A DNA stretch of 64,000 nucleotides from NCBI RefSeq assembly GCF_011089885.1, contig NZ_JAANBD010000023.1, forward strand, positions 1 to 64,000. The letters run 5' to 3'. The notes beneath the pieces are model-generated. The model saw nothing but the letters and a program-made list of their open reading frames with translations, did not search any database and was not told where the DNA came from. The DNA is from Thioalkalivibrio sp. XN279. GTDB taxonomy: Bacteria; Pseudomonadota; Gammaproteobacteria; Steroidobacterales; XN24. This document shows, in pieces, positions 32,787 to 42,487 of the stretch. How positions within the stretch are numbered: position 1 is the stretch's first letter; every line of letters begins with the position of its first letter. Made by a program: the position numbers and the translations under genes.

Positions 32787-34955
32787 TTAGCCGCGCTCGA
32801 AGTCTGCAAGCAATGCGATAAACTGCGCGTCGTCGCGCATCGAGTCGTAATAGGGCAGGAACGGCTCGATGAACGGCATGGCCTGGCTGGGCTCGACGAA
32901 GGCTGCGCGCAGGCAATCGACTGCTGCAGCCACCGCTGCCGCCATGCCGAGCGCGCGGCAGGCGTAATGGCGCTGCATGACCAGTTCCGCCAGGTCGTCG
33001 TTGGCTGCGCGCAGCCAGGTCCTGGTCAAGCGCTCGCTCTCGTCCTTGCGCCCCTCGGCGGCGGCGAGCAAGGCCCTGGCGAGGTAGGCATTGCCGCTGA
33101 AGCCGCCGAGTCCCGTATCCTGCCCGGCTTGCAGGCGCGCCCGCGTCTCGGCGGCGAGAGGATGCGTGGGATCGAACCCGTGCTGCAGCCAGTAGGTGAT
33201 GACACGGGCCAGCAGGGCATCGGGCACGCCGATGAAACGCCAGGACTGGCTCGCAAGCTCGCCCGCTTCGAAGGCGTCGAGGAGGGCATTGGCGCCAGCA
33301 TAGTCTCGCGCCATGATGTGTGCTTCCCAAAGGTTAAAGGGCGTCGCTTCTGCGCCGTAGTCCCGGTGCACGGCCGCCACCTCCGTCACCAGCAGGCGCG
33401 GATCACGGTGTTCCTGCATGCGCAGCAGGCTGCGTATCCAGGCCGTGCCGTAGGTTTCCACTCCGGCCCTCTCGATCTCGTCCATGGCTTCATCGTAGCG
33501 GTGGGCCAATGCCAGGTTGTAGACGAGCCGGTTGGTCCAGTAGGTGCTGCGAGGATCCAGCATCCGCACCTTCCGGATGGACTCGATGCCGCCGGTGATA
33601 TCGCCCTGGCGACGCTGGATCCAGGACTGCAATTCCAGTATGTGCACGTCGCTCGGTCGCAGCGCGTGCGCCGCGCTGACCAACGCGAAGGCGCGATCGT
33701 GATCCTTGAGGATGTAGTAGGTGTAATAGCTTTGCGCCAGCAGGTATTCCCATGACTGGGGCGCAAGCGTCCGGATGTGCTCCAGCATGCGCTCGAGCCG
33801 CAGGATCTGGTCCGGATCGCGCTGGCGGATGTTGGCGAAACTGAGCGCCCCGGCCAGTTCCGCCCAGGCGCGCACAAAGCCCGGGTCCAGCGCCACGGCC
33901 CGCTCGAGGCCGGCGATGTAAGCGGGCGCGCTGATGGTGCGGGTCTCGCGCAACTCCATGGCCTCGTGGTAGGCGCGATAAGCCGCCATGTTATCCGTGG
34001 GAAGCACGCTCAGCTGCGTGGCCTCCTCGGGGCTCAGCGTGCGATTCATCGCGGCGGCGATCGAGCGCGCGATCTCCGCCTGGATGCTGAAGATGTTCCT
34101 GGGAGTCAATGCGCGGTCGTACTGCTGCGCCCACATGTGCGCGTCGGAGCGGGCGTCGATCAGCTGGACGTTGATGCGAATCTGGTCGCCGACGCGCTGC
34201 ACCCCGCCCTCGAGGATCGCATCGGCGCCGAGCTCACGGCCGATCTGGCGAATGTTGCGCTCTACGTCACGATATTCGGCCACCGAGGTGCGCGAGACCA
34301 CCCGGATCGACTCGAGCTGGGCCAGCTGGGTGAGCAAGTCGTCGTGCACGCCGCGGGCAAAGAACTCGCTGTCACCCGCCATGTCCGCGGAAATGAACGG
34401 CAGCACGGCGACCATGGGCGTGCCGGCCATCGCCATGTCGCGCGCCGGGGGCTCGCTGTCGCCGAACATGTTGACGGCGCCGACGACCACCAGCGCCAGC
34501 ACGCCGGCGAGCGCGCCGAGCACCCAGGCTTTGCGGCGGGGTAAACGGGCCGGGGCAGGCCGCTCCTCCGCTGGAGCCGCCGCCATCGCCGGCGGCTCGG
34601 TATCCGCCGCGACCGCGGCCGCGACAGGCGGCGGGAAGTGGCTGATGAAGCCGCGCCGCACCACCGTCTCGATATAGGCGTTCCGGTCATGCGGCGACAG
34701 TTTGTTGCGCAGGATCGAGATGCAGCGATTGATGGCGTCGTCGGAGACGATGCGGTTGTCCCAGACCGCGGCAATCAGTTCGTCCCGGCTGACCAGGGTG
34801 TCTTGGTGGCACAGAAAGTAATGCAGCAGCCTGGCGACCTGCGGCTCGAGGCGGAGGCTGGTCGTCCCGTCGCTGAGGTCGCCGGTGCCGGCGTCGAAGC
34901 GCCAGTGACCGAAGGCGTGCAGTGCCGGGATGTTGCTGCCGGCTTGGCTCATCAT
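32787..34955 (-). CDS. CadC-like winged-helix regulator with TolB-like and TPR domains
   Basis: This 722-residue protein has an OmpR/CadC-type winged helix (about 12-108), a proline/alanine linker and one membrane helix (143-165). A TolB N-terminal-like/FlgO-like domain starts at MVAVLPFISADMAGD (about 180-300) and TPR-like helices fill the rest. The layout predicts a cytoplasmic DNA-binding head controlled by a periplasmic sensor. It shares its core with the proteins at 40406 and 45018. TCAGGG direct repeats lie just upstream of its start. What it senses is unknown. Confidence 0.85.
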   Translation of the reverse strand: MMSQAGSNIPALHAFGHWRFDAGTGDLSDGTTSLRLEPQVARLLHYFLCHQDTLVSRDELIAAVWDNRIVSDDAINRCISILRNKLSPHDRNAYIETVVRRGFISHFPPPVAAAVAADTEPPAMAAAPAEERPAPARLPRRKAWVLGALAGVLALVVVGAVNMFGDSEPPARDMAMAGTPMVAVLPFISADMAGDSEFFARGVHDDLLTQLAQLESIRVVSRTSVAEYRDVERNIRQIGRELGADAILEGGVQRVGDQIRINVQLIDARSDAHMWAQQYDRALTPRNIFSIQAEIARSIAAAMNRTLSPEEATQLSVLPTDNMAAYRAYHEAMELRETRTISAPAYIAGLERAVALDPGFVRAWAELAGALSFANIRQRDPDQILRLERMLEHIRTLAPQSWEYLLAQSYYTYYILKDHDRAFALVSAAHALRPSDVHILELQSWIQRRQGDITGGIESIRKVRMLDPRSTYWTNRLVYNLALAHRYDEAMDEIERAGVETYGTAWIRSLLRMQEHRDPRLLVTEVAAVHRDYGAEATPFNLWEAHIMARDYAGANALLDAFEAGELASQSWRFIGVPDALLARVITYWLQHGFDPTHPLAAETRARLQAGQDTGLGGFSGNAYLARALLAAAEGRKDESERLTRTWLRAANDDLAELVMQRHYACRALGMAAAVAAAVDCLRAAFVEPSQAMPFIEPFLPYYDSMRDDAQFIALLADFERG

Positions 34956-34961
34956 GGGACC

Positions 34962-35002
34962 TCAGGGACCGGAATCAGGGATTCATCAGCACAAAATCAG
35001 GG
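34962..35002. repeat. Three TCAGGG direct repeats upstream of the winged-helix gene
   Basis: TCAGGG occurs at 34962-34967, 34975-34980 and 34997-35002. The last two sit in AATCAGGG(A/T)TT contexts 22 bp apart, two helical turns. Direct repeats one or two turns apart are typical OmpR-family binding sites. The repeats begin 7 bp upstream of the regulator's start, so autoregulation is possible. Confidence 0.4.
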
Positions 35003-35161
35003 TTTGATCGGGCGAGCGGGCGCGCCTGCCGCCATGCTCCATCCCCAGGCTGCCGCATCGCCGTGGCATGCCGCCGGCCCAGGCGCACGATTGTAGAGGC
35101 AATTGTCGCGCGGGAGCCGGAAACAAGGAAAACGAGTTCGATCCGAATACCTGGAGGCAGA

Positions 35162-36187
35162 ATGAACAAGAAACTTCTACTTGCGACGGCGGCGGTGGGC
35201 TCGCTGCTGCTCGGGCTGGCGCTGCTGGTCGTATTGTCGGTGCCCGCACATGCCGGCGAAAAGGCCTTTGCCAAGATCGTTCCCGCGCTGACCGGCGCGC
35301 CGCCGGAGGGGTTCACGATCGGCAAGGGTGCGACGGCCTATAACAGCTCCGTCGACGGCTCCATCTACAAGGTCGACCTGCGCAGCGGCAAGGGCGAAGT
35401 CCTGGTCGAGGCCGAGGATCCGGAAAACTTCGACCTGTTCGCCGGGGATTGCTACAAGCTGGGCATGCGTGTTGATCCGCGCAGCAACTACCTGTTCGTA
35501 GCGGGGTGCGTGGTCGGCAATGCCATGGTGTTCGACGCCGAGACCGGTGCAGAGATCGCCAATTACGAGCTCGCCCCCTTCGGCACGGTCATCAATGACC
35601 TGGCCATCACCCGCGAGGCCGTCTACTTCACCGACTTCTCCGGCCTGAGCGGACCGTTTCTCTACCGGCTGCAGCTGGCGAAGAACGGCCGGCTGCCCAA
35701 GAACAACGCTATCCTGCCGATCGCGTTGACCGGTGACTTCCTCACCGACGACCAGAACGGCGACCCCGGTTACAAGGCCAATGGCATTGTGGCCACGCCG
35801 AACGGCAAGACCCTGATTGTCGGCAACTCGAACAATGCGCAGATCTACCGCGTAGACCCCGCCACCGGGCACACGGACAGGATCGAGCTGGACCAGCCCC
35901 TGGTCGGCTTCATCGACGGCATCGTGCTGCGCGACCGCAAGCTTTACATCCTGGTCCCGAGCTTTGACCCGTCCGTACCGGACAGCATCCAGGTGGTCGC
36001 CCTGGACAAGGGGCTGCGCAGCGGCAAGCTGGTGGCCAGCATCACGGACCCGGACCTGGACGGCGTGGCGAGTGGCGCGTTCTTCGGCAATTCCCTGTAC
36101 GTGAACAATGCACGTTACTTCACGTTCCCGGGGGGCGATACCGAGTACTGGCTCACCAAGCTGAAAATCAACAAGTTCAAGCCATGA
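35162..36187 (+). CDS. Secreted SMP-30/NHL-like beta-propeller protein
   Basis: This 341-residue precursor has a signal peptide cleaved near AHA-GE. The mature protein shows repeating strands such as GYKANGIVATPNGKTLIVGNSNNAQIYRVDPATG, with the N-G-I-x-x-x-P/D spacing of SMP-30/gluconolactonase propellers. GGAGG precedes the ATG. It lies in a cluster with dmeF and a second secreted propeller at 37337. Lactonase or ligand-binding roles are both possible. Confidence 0.78.
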   Translation: MNKKLLLATAAVGSLLLGLALLVVLSVPAHAGEKAFAKIVPALTGAPPEGFTIGKGATAYNSSVDGSIYKVDLRSGKGEVLVEAEDPENFDLFAGDCYKLGMRVDPRSNYLFVAGCVVGNAMVFDAETGAEIANYELAPFGTVINDLAITREAVYFTDFSGLSGPFLYRLQLAKNGRLPKNNAILPIALTGDFLTDDQNGDPGYKANGIVATPNGKTLIVGNSNNAQIYRVDPATGHTDRIELDQPLVGFIDGIVLRDRKLYILVPSFDPSVPDSIQVVALDKGLRSGKLVASITDPDLDGVASGAFFGNSLYVNNARYFTFPGGDTEYWLTKLKINKFKP

Positions 36188-36200
36188 GCTGGGCTGGTTT

Positions 36201-36233
36201 GTCCCTGGCGGCGGCGTGGCTGCCGCCAGGGAC
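36201..36233 (+). terminator. Strong hairpin after the propeller gene
   Basis: GTCCCTGGCGGC (36201-36212) pairs perfectly with GCCGCCAGGGAC (36222-36233) around a nine-base loop, 14 bp past the stop. There is no clean T-run, so it may stop transcription weakly or protect the 3' end. Confidence 0.6.
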
Positions 36234-36350
36234 GACCGTTGCTGCTTGAGAAAGATTCGCATTTCGGTATGCCCGTATTCGGGCTGCACGGCGCCAGGCC
36301 TATCCTGAGGGGATCCCGCGAGGGGCGCTGCTGGCCCCGGAGAGCCCCAG

Positions 36351-37325
36351 ATGCACCGATCCGCGCCGGAGTCGTGGACCCACGACCACGTGTTCGACAA
36401 CGACCTGAAGCGCGACGGCGAGTCGCGCACGCTCATCGTCGTCTGCGTGACCGCGGCCATGATGGTGATCGAGATCGTGGCCGGGCTGGCCTACGGGTCC
36501 ATGGCGCTGCTGGCCGACGGGCTGCACATGGCGTCCCACACCGCCGCGCTCGGCCTGGCGCTGGTCGCCTACGTTGTCGCGCGTCGCCTGGCCCGGGACA
36601 GCCGCTTTTCTTTCGGCGTCGGCAAGATCAACACGCTGGCCGGATTCGCCAGCGCCATCCTGCTGCTCGGCTTCGCGGCCCTGATGATGACCGAGAGCGT
36701 CGGCCGCCTCATGAATCCCGTCGAGATCGTGTTCGACTCGGCGTTGCTGGTGGCCGTGATCGGCCTGGTGGTCAACGGCCTGAGTGCATGGATCCTGTCG
36801 TCGTCCTCGCATCATGGCGGGCACGGCCACGCGCATGAGCACGGGCATGGGCACGGGCATGGGCACGGCCATCATCATCACCATCACGACCATCACCACG
36901 ACGACCACAACCTGCGCGCAGCCTACCTGCACGTCCTGGCCGACGCGCTGACCTCGATCCTGGCCATCGTGGCGCTGCTGGCGGGCAAGTACTTCGGCGC
37001 CGTGTGGCTCGACGCCGCGATGGGCATCGTCGGCGCGGTGCTGGTGACGCGTTGGTCAATTGGCCTGATCCGGGATTCGTCCCGGGTCCTGCTCGACTAC
37101 CAGGCGGCGCCCGAGATGCTGGCGCAAATCAGGGCGGCGCTGGAGGCGCGGCCCGGAGATCGCGTCACGGACTTGCACGTGTGGACTATCGGCCCCGGGG
37201 TGCGCGCAGCGGAAGTCGCCGTGTTGAGCGCAGAGCCGGAGACGCCGGGCTTCTACAAGGCGCGCCTGCCGCGCGACTGCGGCATCGCGCATGCTACCGT
37301 TGAGGTCCACCGCGCCTCGTCGTAA
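36351..37325 (+). CDS. dmeF: DmeF-type cobalt/nickel exporter (CDF family)
   Basis: This 324-residue inner-membrane cation diffusion facilitator has six helices. Helix 2 carries LLADGLHMASH (Asp56, His59, His63), the HxxxH form of the metal site characteristic of DmeF rather than the HxxxD of zinc exporters. Helix 5 has HVLADAL. A long His/Gly/Asp-rich cytoplasmic loop (about 152-187) lies between helices 4 and 5. DmeF exports Co2+ and Ni2+ using the proton gradient. No DmeR repressor gene lies next to it. GGAGAGC precedes the ATG. Confidence 0.9.
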   Translation: MHRSAPESWTHDHVFDNDLKRDGESRTLIVVCVTAAMMVIEIVAGLAYGSMALLADGLHMASHTAALGLALVAYVVARRLARDSRFSFGVGKINTLAGFASAILLLGFAALMMTESVGRLMNPVEIVFDSALLVAVIGLVVNGLSAWILSSSSHHGGHGHAHEHGHGHGHGHGHHHHHHDHHHDDHNLRAAYLHVLADALTSILAIVALLAGKYFGAVWLDAAMGIVGAVLVTRWSIGLIRDSSRVLLDYQAAPEMLAQIRAALEARPGDRVTDLHVWTIGPGVRAAEVAVLSAEPETPGFYKARLPRDCGIAHATVEVHRASS

Positions 37326-37336
37326 GGAACTGGACA

Positions 37337-38440
37337 ATGAAATACGCGCCCTACCGCCTCCTCGCGCTCCTGGTAGCGCCGGCAGTCGCCCTCGCATTTG
37401 CCTGGCCCGGCACGTCGGCCGCGGAAACCGGGTGCGAGCCGGAGGGGGAATATCGCTTCATCTGCGGTCCGCGCAGCGCCGAAGACCTGGTGCGGATCCC
37501 TGGCACCGAGTGGATCATCGCCAGCGGCATGATTGCCGGCGCTCCGATGTACCTGGTGGACGCCCGGAACAAGACCTGGAGCGAGCTCTACCCGGGTGAG
37601 GCGCCGCGTGCAGCGCAGGACATGGAGACGTATGGCGCCTGTCCCGGTGCGCCGCCGGCCGGCACGCTCGTCAGCCACGGGTTGAACATCAGGGCACGCG
37701 CCGACGGCGGCGCGACGCTGTACGTGGTCGGCCACGGCGGCCGCGAGGCCATCGAGGTGTTCGACGTCGATACCAGCGGTGAGGCGCCGGAGCTGACCTG
37801 GCGGGGTTGCGTGCCGACGCCGGGCGGCATGGCGGCGAACAGCGTTGCCTCGCTGGCCGACGGCTCGCTGCTGGCCACCATCCCGCTGTATCCGGGCGTC
37901 CCGATCGGCGCAGCGCTCGCCGGCAACAATACCGGCGCCGTGTACCGCTGGTCCCCGGGTGATGCCGGCTTCATCCGGGTCGAGGGCTCGGAGTTGCCGT
38001 ATGCCAACGGCATCGAGGTCTCGGCCGACGGCACCGAGTTCTACATCGCGTCTTCAGGCCTGTTGCAGGTGCTGGCCTACGCCAACACCAACCCCACGCG
38101 GCTGCTGCGCAGCAGCGACACCCTGGCGTTCGTGCCCGACAACCTGCGCATGGGTGAGGATGGGCGGCTGCTGACGGCCGGGCTGGACGTGGAAGATCCG
38201 GGGTGCGGAGTGGTGGCGTTGTCGGCCGACTTCAAGCTCGAAGAATTCGCCGCCTGTCCCCGTGCATTCACGGTGTGGAGCGTCGATCCGGTGTCCATGC
38301 AGGGCAGGGCGCTGGCCACCTCGCCGGCCATCGAGCACTTCAGCAACATCACCATCGGCATCACCGTGGGTGACGAGCTCTGGATCGGGATCTTCCTCGG
38401 GGACCGGATCGCTTACCGGTCGCTGGCGCAAGCGGAGTGA
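37337..38440 (+). CDS. Secreted SMP-30/gluconolactonase-like protein
   Basis: This 367-residue precursor has a signal peptide ending near SAA-ET and six cysteines in the mature part, likely disulfide-bonded. The segment ELPYANGIEVSADGTEFYIASSG matches the metal-binding N-G-x-x-x-S-x-D-G strand of SMP-30-like propellers. It starts 11 bp after dmeF, so they are probably co-transcribed. The function is not known; a periplasmic lactonase or binding protein are options. Confidence 0.77.
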   Translation: MKYAPYRLLALLVAPAVALAFAWPGTSAAETGCEPEGEYRFICGPRSAEDLVRIPGTEWIIASGMIAGAPMYLVDARNKTWSELYPGEAPRAAQDMETYGACPGAPPAGTLVSHGLNIRARADGGATLYVVGHGGREAIEVFDVDTSGEAPELTWRGCVPTPGGMAANSVASLADGSLLATIPLYPGVPIGAALAGNNTGAVYRWSPGDAGFIRVEGSELPYANGIEVSADGTEFYIASSGLLQVLAYANTNPTRLLRSSDTLAFVPDNLRMGEDGRLLTAGLDVEDPGCGVVALSADFKLEEFAACPRAFTVWSVDPVSMQGRALATSPAIEHFSNITIGITVGDELWIGIFLGDRIAYRSLAQAE

Positions 38441-38487
38441 CGGTGGGCGAGGCGCTCAGGCTGCTTTAGTCGCTCCGGAGCCGCTCA

Positions 38488-39381
38488 ATGCCGCTCGGCA
38501 ACGAACAGCGCGCAGTGCTCTTCGGCCTCGGCGCGGTGCTGTTGTGGTCCACCGTCGCGACCGCCTTCAAGCTCTCGCTGCAGTACCTGTCGCCGGTGCA
38601 GCTGCTGGCCTGGGCGAGCGTGGTGTCGTTGCTGACGCTCGGCGTGCTGCTGGTCGCGACCGGGCGGCTCGCCGGGGTGCTGCGCGGCAGCCGGCGCGAC
38701 TACCTGCGCTCGCTGGCGCTCGGGCTCATCAACCCGCTGTGCTACTACCTCGTGCTGTTCGAGGCCTACGACCGCCTGCCGGCGCAGGAAGCCCAGCCGC
38801 TGAATTACACTTGGGCGTTTACCCTCGCGCTGCTCGCAGTGCCGCTGCTCGGCCATCGCCTCACCCGCGCCGATGTGCTCGGCGGCGTGGTGGCCTACGC
38901 GGGCGTCTGGGTGATCGCCACGCGCGGCGAGGTGTTCGGCCTCGCGTTCGCCAGCCCGGCCGGTGTCGCGCTGGCGCTCGGCAGCACCGTGTTGTGGGCG
39001 CTGTACTGGATCTACAGCACGCGCGACAAGCGCGATCCGCTGGTGGCGCTGTTCTGCAATTTCGCCCTCGGGCTGCCGTTTGTGCTCTTGGCGTGCGCGC
39101 TCACCGACGGCCTCGCGGTGCCGGACTGGCGTGGCCTCGCCGGTGCGGCATGGGTAGGCGTGTTCGAGATGGGTCTCGCCTTCGCCCTGTGGCTCAGCGC
39201 GCTGCGGCTGACGCGGAACACCGCGCGCATCAGCAACCTGATCTTTCTCTCGCCCTTCCTGTCGCTGTTCTTCATCCGCGCCTTCGTCGGCGAGACGATC
39301 CTGCCTTCGACCTGGCTCGGCCTGGCGCTGATCGTGACCGGGCTGGCGGCGCAGCAATGGTTGCGGCCGCGGCCGCGTTGA
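38488..39381 (+). CDS. EamA/DMT-family transporter
   Basis: This 297-residue protein has ten membrane helices in two EamA repeats. The first repeat ends with a PLLGHRLTRADVLGGVVAYAGVWVIA stretch and the second with LGLALIVTGLAAQQW. DMT transporters export metabolites such as amino acids or nucleobases, and a few import. The substrate is not readable. It lies 48 bp after the secreted propeller gene on the same strand. Confidence 0.88.
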   Translation: MPLGNEQRAVLFGLGAVLLWSTVATAFKLSLQYLSPVQLLAWASVVSLLTLGVLLVATGRLAGVLRGSRRDYLRSLALGLINPLCYYLVLFEAYDRLPAQEAQPLNYTWAFTLALLAVPLLGHRLTRADVLGGVVAYAGVWVIATRGEVFGLAFASPAGVALALGSTVLWALYWIYSTRDKRDPLVALFCNFALGLPFVLLACALTDGLAVPDWRGLAGAAWVGVFEMGLAFALWLSALRLTRNTARISNLIFLSPFLSLFFIRAFVGETILPSTWLGLALIVTGLAAQQWLRPRPR

Positions 39382-39519
39382 CACTGCACCGGGAGGCGTC
39401 GCTTGTCGACGTTTCCTATACTCTGTGCCAGGCTGCAGCAAAGATCCGCCGCAGCATGCAGAACGACAGCGGCACACGACGCATGAGCTGCAGCACCGAG
39501 AGCCCGGAGGAGGTGGACG

Positions 39520-40305
39520 ATGATGGCAACACGACGCACGGCCGTGCTGGCGGCAACAACCCTGCTGGCGGGATGGAGCATCGGGGCCGGCACCGCCCTG
39601 GGCGCAAACGCGGAAATCCGCGTTGAAACCTCGCCGCCGGCCGTTGCCGGAGAGCTGCGATTCGAAGGCCTGCCGGCGGGCGCGGTGTCCCTGGCGGAAG
39701 ACGGCACCGGCTTGCTTTCGGCCGAGGTTGGCGCCGGAAGCCACGTCTCCTCACTGGCGTGGATGGATCCGGCACTGGTGGACGCCGGCTACCGCCTCGT
39801 CGAAATCACGTGTGACGACATGGCGAGCGCACGAAGCAGCCATGGCGACAGCATGCAGGGCACGGCGACTTTCGAGGTCGAAGAGGGCGAGACAGTGGCG
39901 TGCATTTTCCGCCTGGCGATTGCCTCGGCCTGCACCTGCCCCAGGGAAGGGACCTGGCGGGTCGACAACCATCCCGGCAGTATGGCCTGCACCGGCGCGA
40001 TGTCGATGACCATGCCGCTGGCGCCGAGCAAGAGCCGCGGCAAGCTCTCCGTGAATGACGGTTGCACGCGTATCGTCGCCGCGGGCATGTCCGAGGACGA
40101 GGCGGACCTCGACATGGCGCTGCAGCCCGACTGCAGCTGGCTGGGCACGGTGGGCGGCTCGCAGGACGGCATCCCGATGACCATCACCTTCCGCTGGAAC
40201 GTGGAAAGCGAGGAGCGCATCACGGGGAATCTCGAGTCCACCGTGTCGCAGCAGGGCATGACCTGCCGCATGTCGCGCACTTACCAGCTGGATTTCGCCG
40301 ACTGA
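39520..40305 (+). CDS. Secreted protein of unknown function
   Basis: This 261-residue precursor has a signal peptide (cut near ALG-AN). The mature part has six or more cysteines, including a CTC pair near residue 148, and is rich in Met, Ser and Thr. A GGAGGAGGTGG ribosome site precedes adjacent ATG codons at 39520 and 39523. A TATACT -10-like box lies at 39417-39422. I recognise no family. The cysteines suggest a disulfide-stabilised periplasmic or exported protein. Confidence 0.65.
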   Translation: MMATRRTAVLAATTLLAGWSIGAGTALGANAEIRVETSPPAVAGELRFEGLPAGAVSLAEDGTGLLSAEVGAGSHVSSLAWMDPALVDAGYRLVEITCDDMASARSSHGDSMQGTATFEVEEGETVACIFRLAIASACTCPREGTWRVDNHPGSMACTGAMSMTMPLAPSKSRGKLSVNDGCTRIVAAGMSEDEADLDMALQPDCSWLGTVGGSQDGIPMTITFRWNVESEERITGNLESTVSQQGMTCRMSRTYQLDFAD

Positions 40306-40405
40306 CGGCGCAGCCGCGGGCGGCAATCACTGCCGCAAGTCCACAACTGGCCGAATCGCGTTTATGCTTCGTCTCTCGACAGCAGTATGAAAGACGCGAG
40401 AGGCC

Positions 40406-42487
40406 ATGGCCGGGAGCTCGTTCTTCGCGGAACTCCGCAGGCGGAAGGTCATCCAGTCCGCCGCGATCTACTTTGCGGTGGCCTGGGGCGTCGTCGAGGT
40501 CACGGTCACCGTAGTCGAGCAGCTGTTCCTGCCGCAGTGGGTATCGACCGTCGCGGTCATTGCTTTCGTCATGGGGTTTCCCGTGGCGATGTTTCTTGCC
40601 TGGACCTTCGATCTCACCTCCGAGGGACTGGAGCGCACCCCGGTCTCCAGCCGTCGCGGCAAGGCCACCATCGGCGGCGCCCTGCTGCTGTTGACGGCGG
40701 GAACGGCCGGGCTGTTCTTCCTCATCAGGCCGGGACTGGAATCCAACGTCGAACAGGCGAGAGCAGTTTCGGTCCTGCCCAACAGCATCGCGGTGCTGCC
40801 CTTCGAGAACACGGGATCGGACCCGGCCGATGCGTACCTGGGTGACGGCCTCAGCGACGAGTTGCGCGACCAGCTCGGACAGGTGCCAGGCCTCCGGGTA
40901 GCGGCCCGGTCTTCCTCCGTGGCTGCCCGCCAGCAGGGCCTCGCGGCCCAGGCCGCGTCGGAGAAGCTGGGCGTCGCCAGCCTGGTCGAGGGCAGCATGC
41001 GGCGCCAGGGAAGCCGGTTGCGGATCTCCGTGCAGCTGATCGAAGGGCGCACCGGCCTGGCGCTCTGGTCGCAGACTTTCGAGCGCAGCCCTGCGGAGCT
41101 GGTGAAAGTCCAGGAGGAAATCGTGCGCGCCGTGGCAGCGCAGGTGCTGCCGGAGGGCGATTACGAGCTGGGTCGCCCCGCCACAAGGGATGCTTCCGCC
41201 CACGAGAAGATGCTCCTGGCGCGGTATTACGAGCAACGAGTCCGGAATCGCGAGACGGTGGACCAGGACCTGCTGGTGCAGGCCGTGGAGCTGTACCGCG
41301 AGGCCAGCGAGGCCGATCCGGAGTCGGCGCTGGCCCATGCCCGGTTGGGCGCTGCCCTGCTTTTCCTGGGCGACCTCGACGGCGCCGAGGCGCCGATCTT
41401 CCGGGCGCTCGCGCTCGACCCGGGTTTATCGGAAGTGCAGAACACGGTGGGGCTGTACTACTGGGCGCGGGGACTGCCGGAAGCGGGCCCTGCTTTCGAA
41501 CGGGCTGTGGCGCTCAACAGCAACAACGTGGACGCGTTGCACAACTACGCCGAGTGGCACTGGTTCCAGTACGACCGGGGCGGCCTGCCGGAACTGCTGG
41601 AGCGCGCCGTCGCGCTCGACCCGCTTTCCCTGTCGCGCCATGCGGCGCTTGGGGAGTACTACGGCAAAGAGGGCCAGGTGGACAAGGTGCAGGCCATCAT
41701 CCGCAGCGTGCGCGAGCTGTTCGATGGCGTCGAGTCCTATCGCCTGATCGGCCGCCTGCAGGAACTCATGGGCAACGTCGACGAGGCGATTGCCTGGACC
41801 CTGCGGGCCCGCGACGCCGAGCCCGACAACCCGGATCACCGCGGCCGGCTGGCCGAGCTGTACGCTCTTCTCGGCGACTTCGAGACCACCCTGGCGCTCG
41901 AACCAGAACCCAGCCTGGGCCTGCTGTTCCTGATGCGGCGATACCAGCAGCTGATCGACCTGGCAGAACTGCAGATGATCGAGTATCCGGACGATATCTC
42001 CGTGCGCTACCTGCTTGCCTTTGCCTACCACGCGGCGGGTAATCACCCGGCCGCCATCCGCATCCTGAGCACGACCGGCCAGCCCGACATCGTGCTCAAC
42101 AACACGACCCGGACCGTCAGTGACCACCTCGGCTTTTTCACCCTGATCGATGCGCTGGCTGCCGCAGGCGAGAAGGAAACGGCACGCATGCTGGCGCTGG
42201 CGGTAGACGGATTCCATACGGGCTACAACACCAGCTGGTGGTACCACTTCCACGTCGGCTGCATGGATGCGCTCCTCGGCCGGACCGAAGGCAGTCTCGA
42301 CCGTTTCGCGCTGATCAAGGACAGCCCGGAGTTGCCGTGGGAGCCTCTGCTGCGCGACTTTTACTGCGTGCAGCGGCTCACTGACGATCCCCCCTACCAG
42401 GACGTGCTGCGACATACGGAAGAGCGCAGGCAAGTACTACGCGAGCGTCTCCCCGCGACCCTGGCGGCTCATAACGTGGTGCCCTGA
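40406..42487 (+). CDS. Membrane-anchored TolB-like/TPR protein
   Basis: This 693-residue protein starts with SFFAELRRRKVIQSAAIYFAVAW, an N-terminal helix pattern common on gammaproteobacterial TPR proteins. It has three membrane helices up to about residue 113, a TolB-like/FlgO-like domain from SIAVLPFENTGSD (about 128-250), then TPR repeats to the end. The soluble part is probably periplasmic. It shares the core with the proteins at 32787 and 45018 but has neither DNA-binding nor TIR domain. A scaffold or sensor role is inferred. Confidence 0.8.
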   Translation: MAGSSFFAELRRRKVIQSAAIYFAVAWGVVEVTVTVVEQLFLPQWVSTVAVIAFVMGFPVAMFLAWTFDLTSEGLERTPVSSRRGKATIGGALLLLTAGTAGLFFLIRPGLESNVEQARAVSVLPNSIAVLPFENTGSDPADAYLGDGLSDELRDQLGQVPGLRVAARSSSVAARQQGLAAQAASEKLGVASLVEGSMRRQGSRLRISVQLIEGRTGLALWSQTFERSPAELVKVQEEIVRAVAAQVLPEGDYELGRPATRDASAHEKMLLARYYEQRVRNRETVDQDLLVQAVELYREASEADPESALAHARLGAALLFLGDLDGAEAPIFRALALDPGLSEVQNTVGLYYWARGLPEAGPAFERAVALNSNNVDALHNYAEWHWFQYDRGGLPELLERAVALDPLSLSRHAALGEYYGKEGQVDKVQAIIRSVRELFDGVESYRLIGRLQELMGNVDEAIAWTLRARDAEPDNPDHRGRLAELYALLGDFETTLALEPEPSLGLLFLMRRYQQLIDLAELQMIEYPDDISVRYLLAFAYHAAGNHPAAIRILSTTGQPDIVLNNTTRTVSDHLGFFTLIDALAAAGEKETARMLALAVDGFHTGYNTSWWYHFHVGCMDALLGRTEGSLDRFALIKDSPELPWEPLLRDFYCVQRLTDDPPYQDVLRHTEERRQVLRERLPATLAAHNVVP

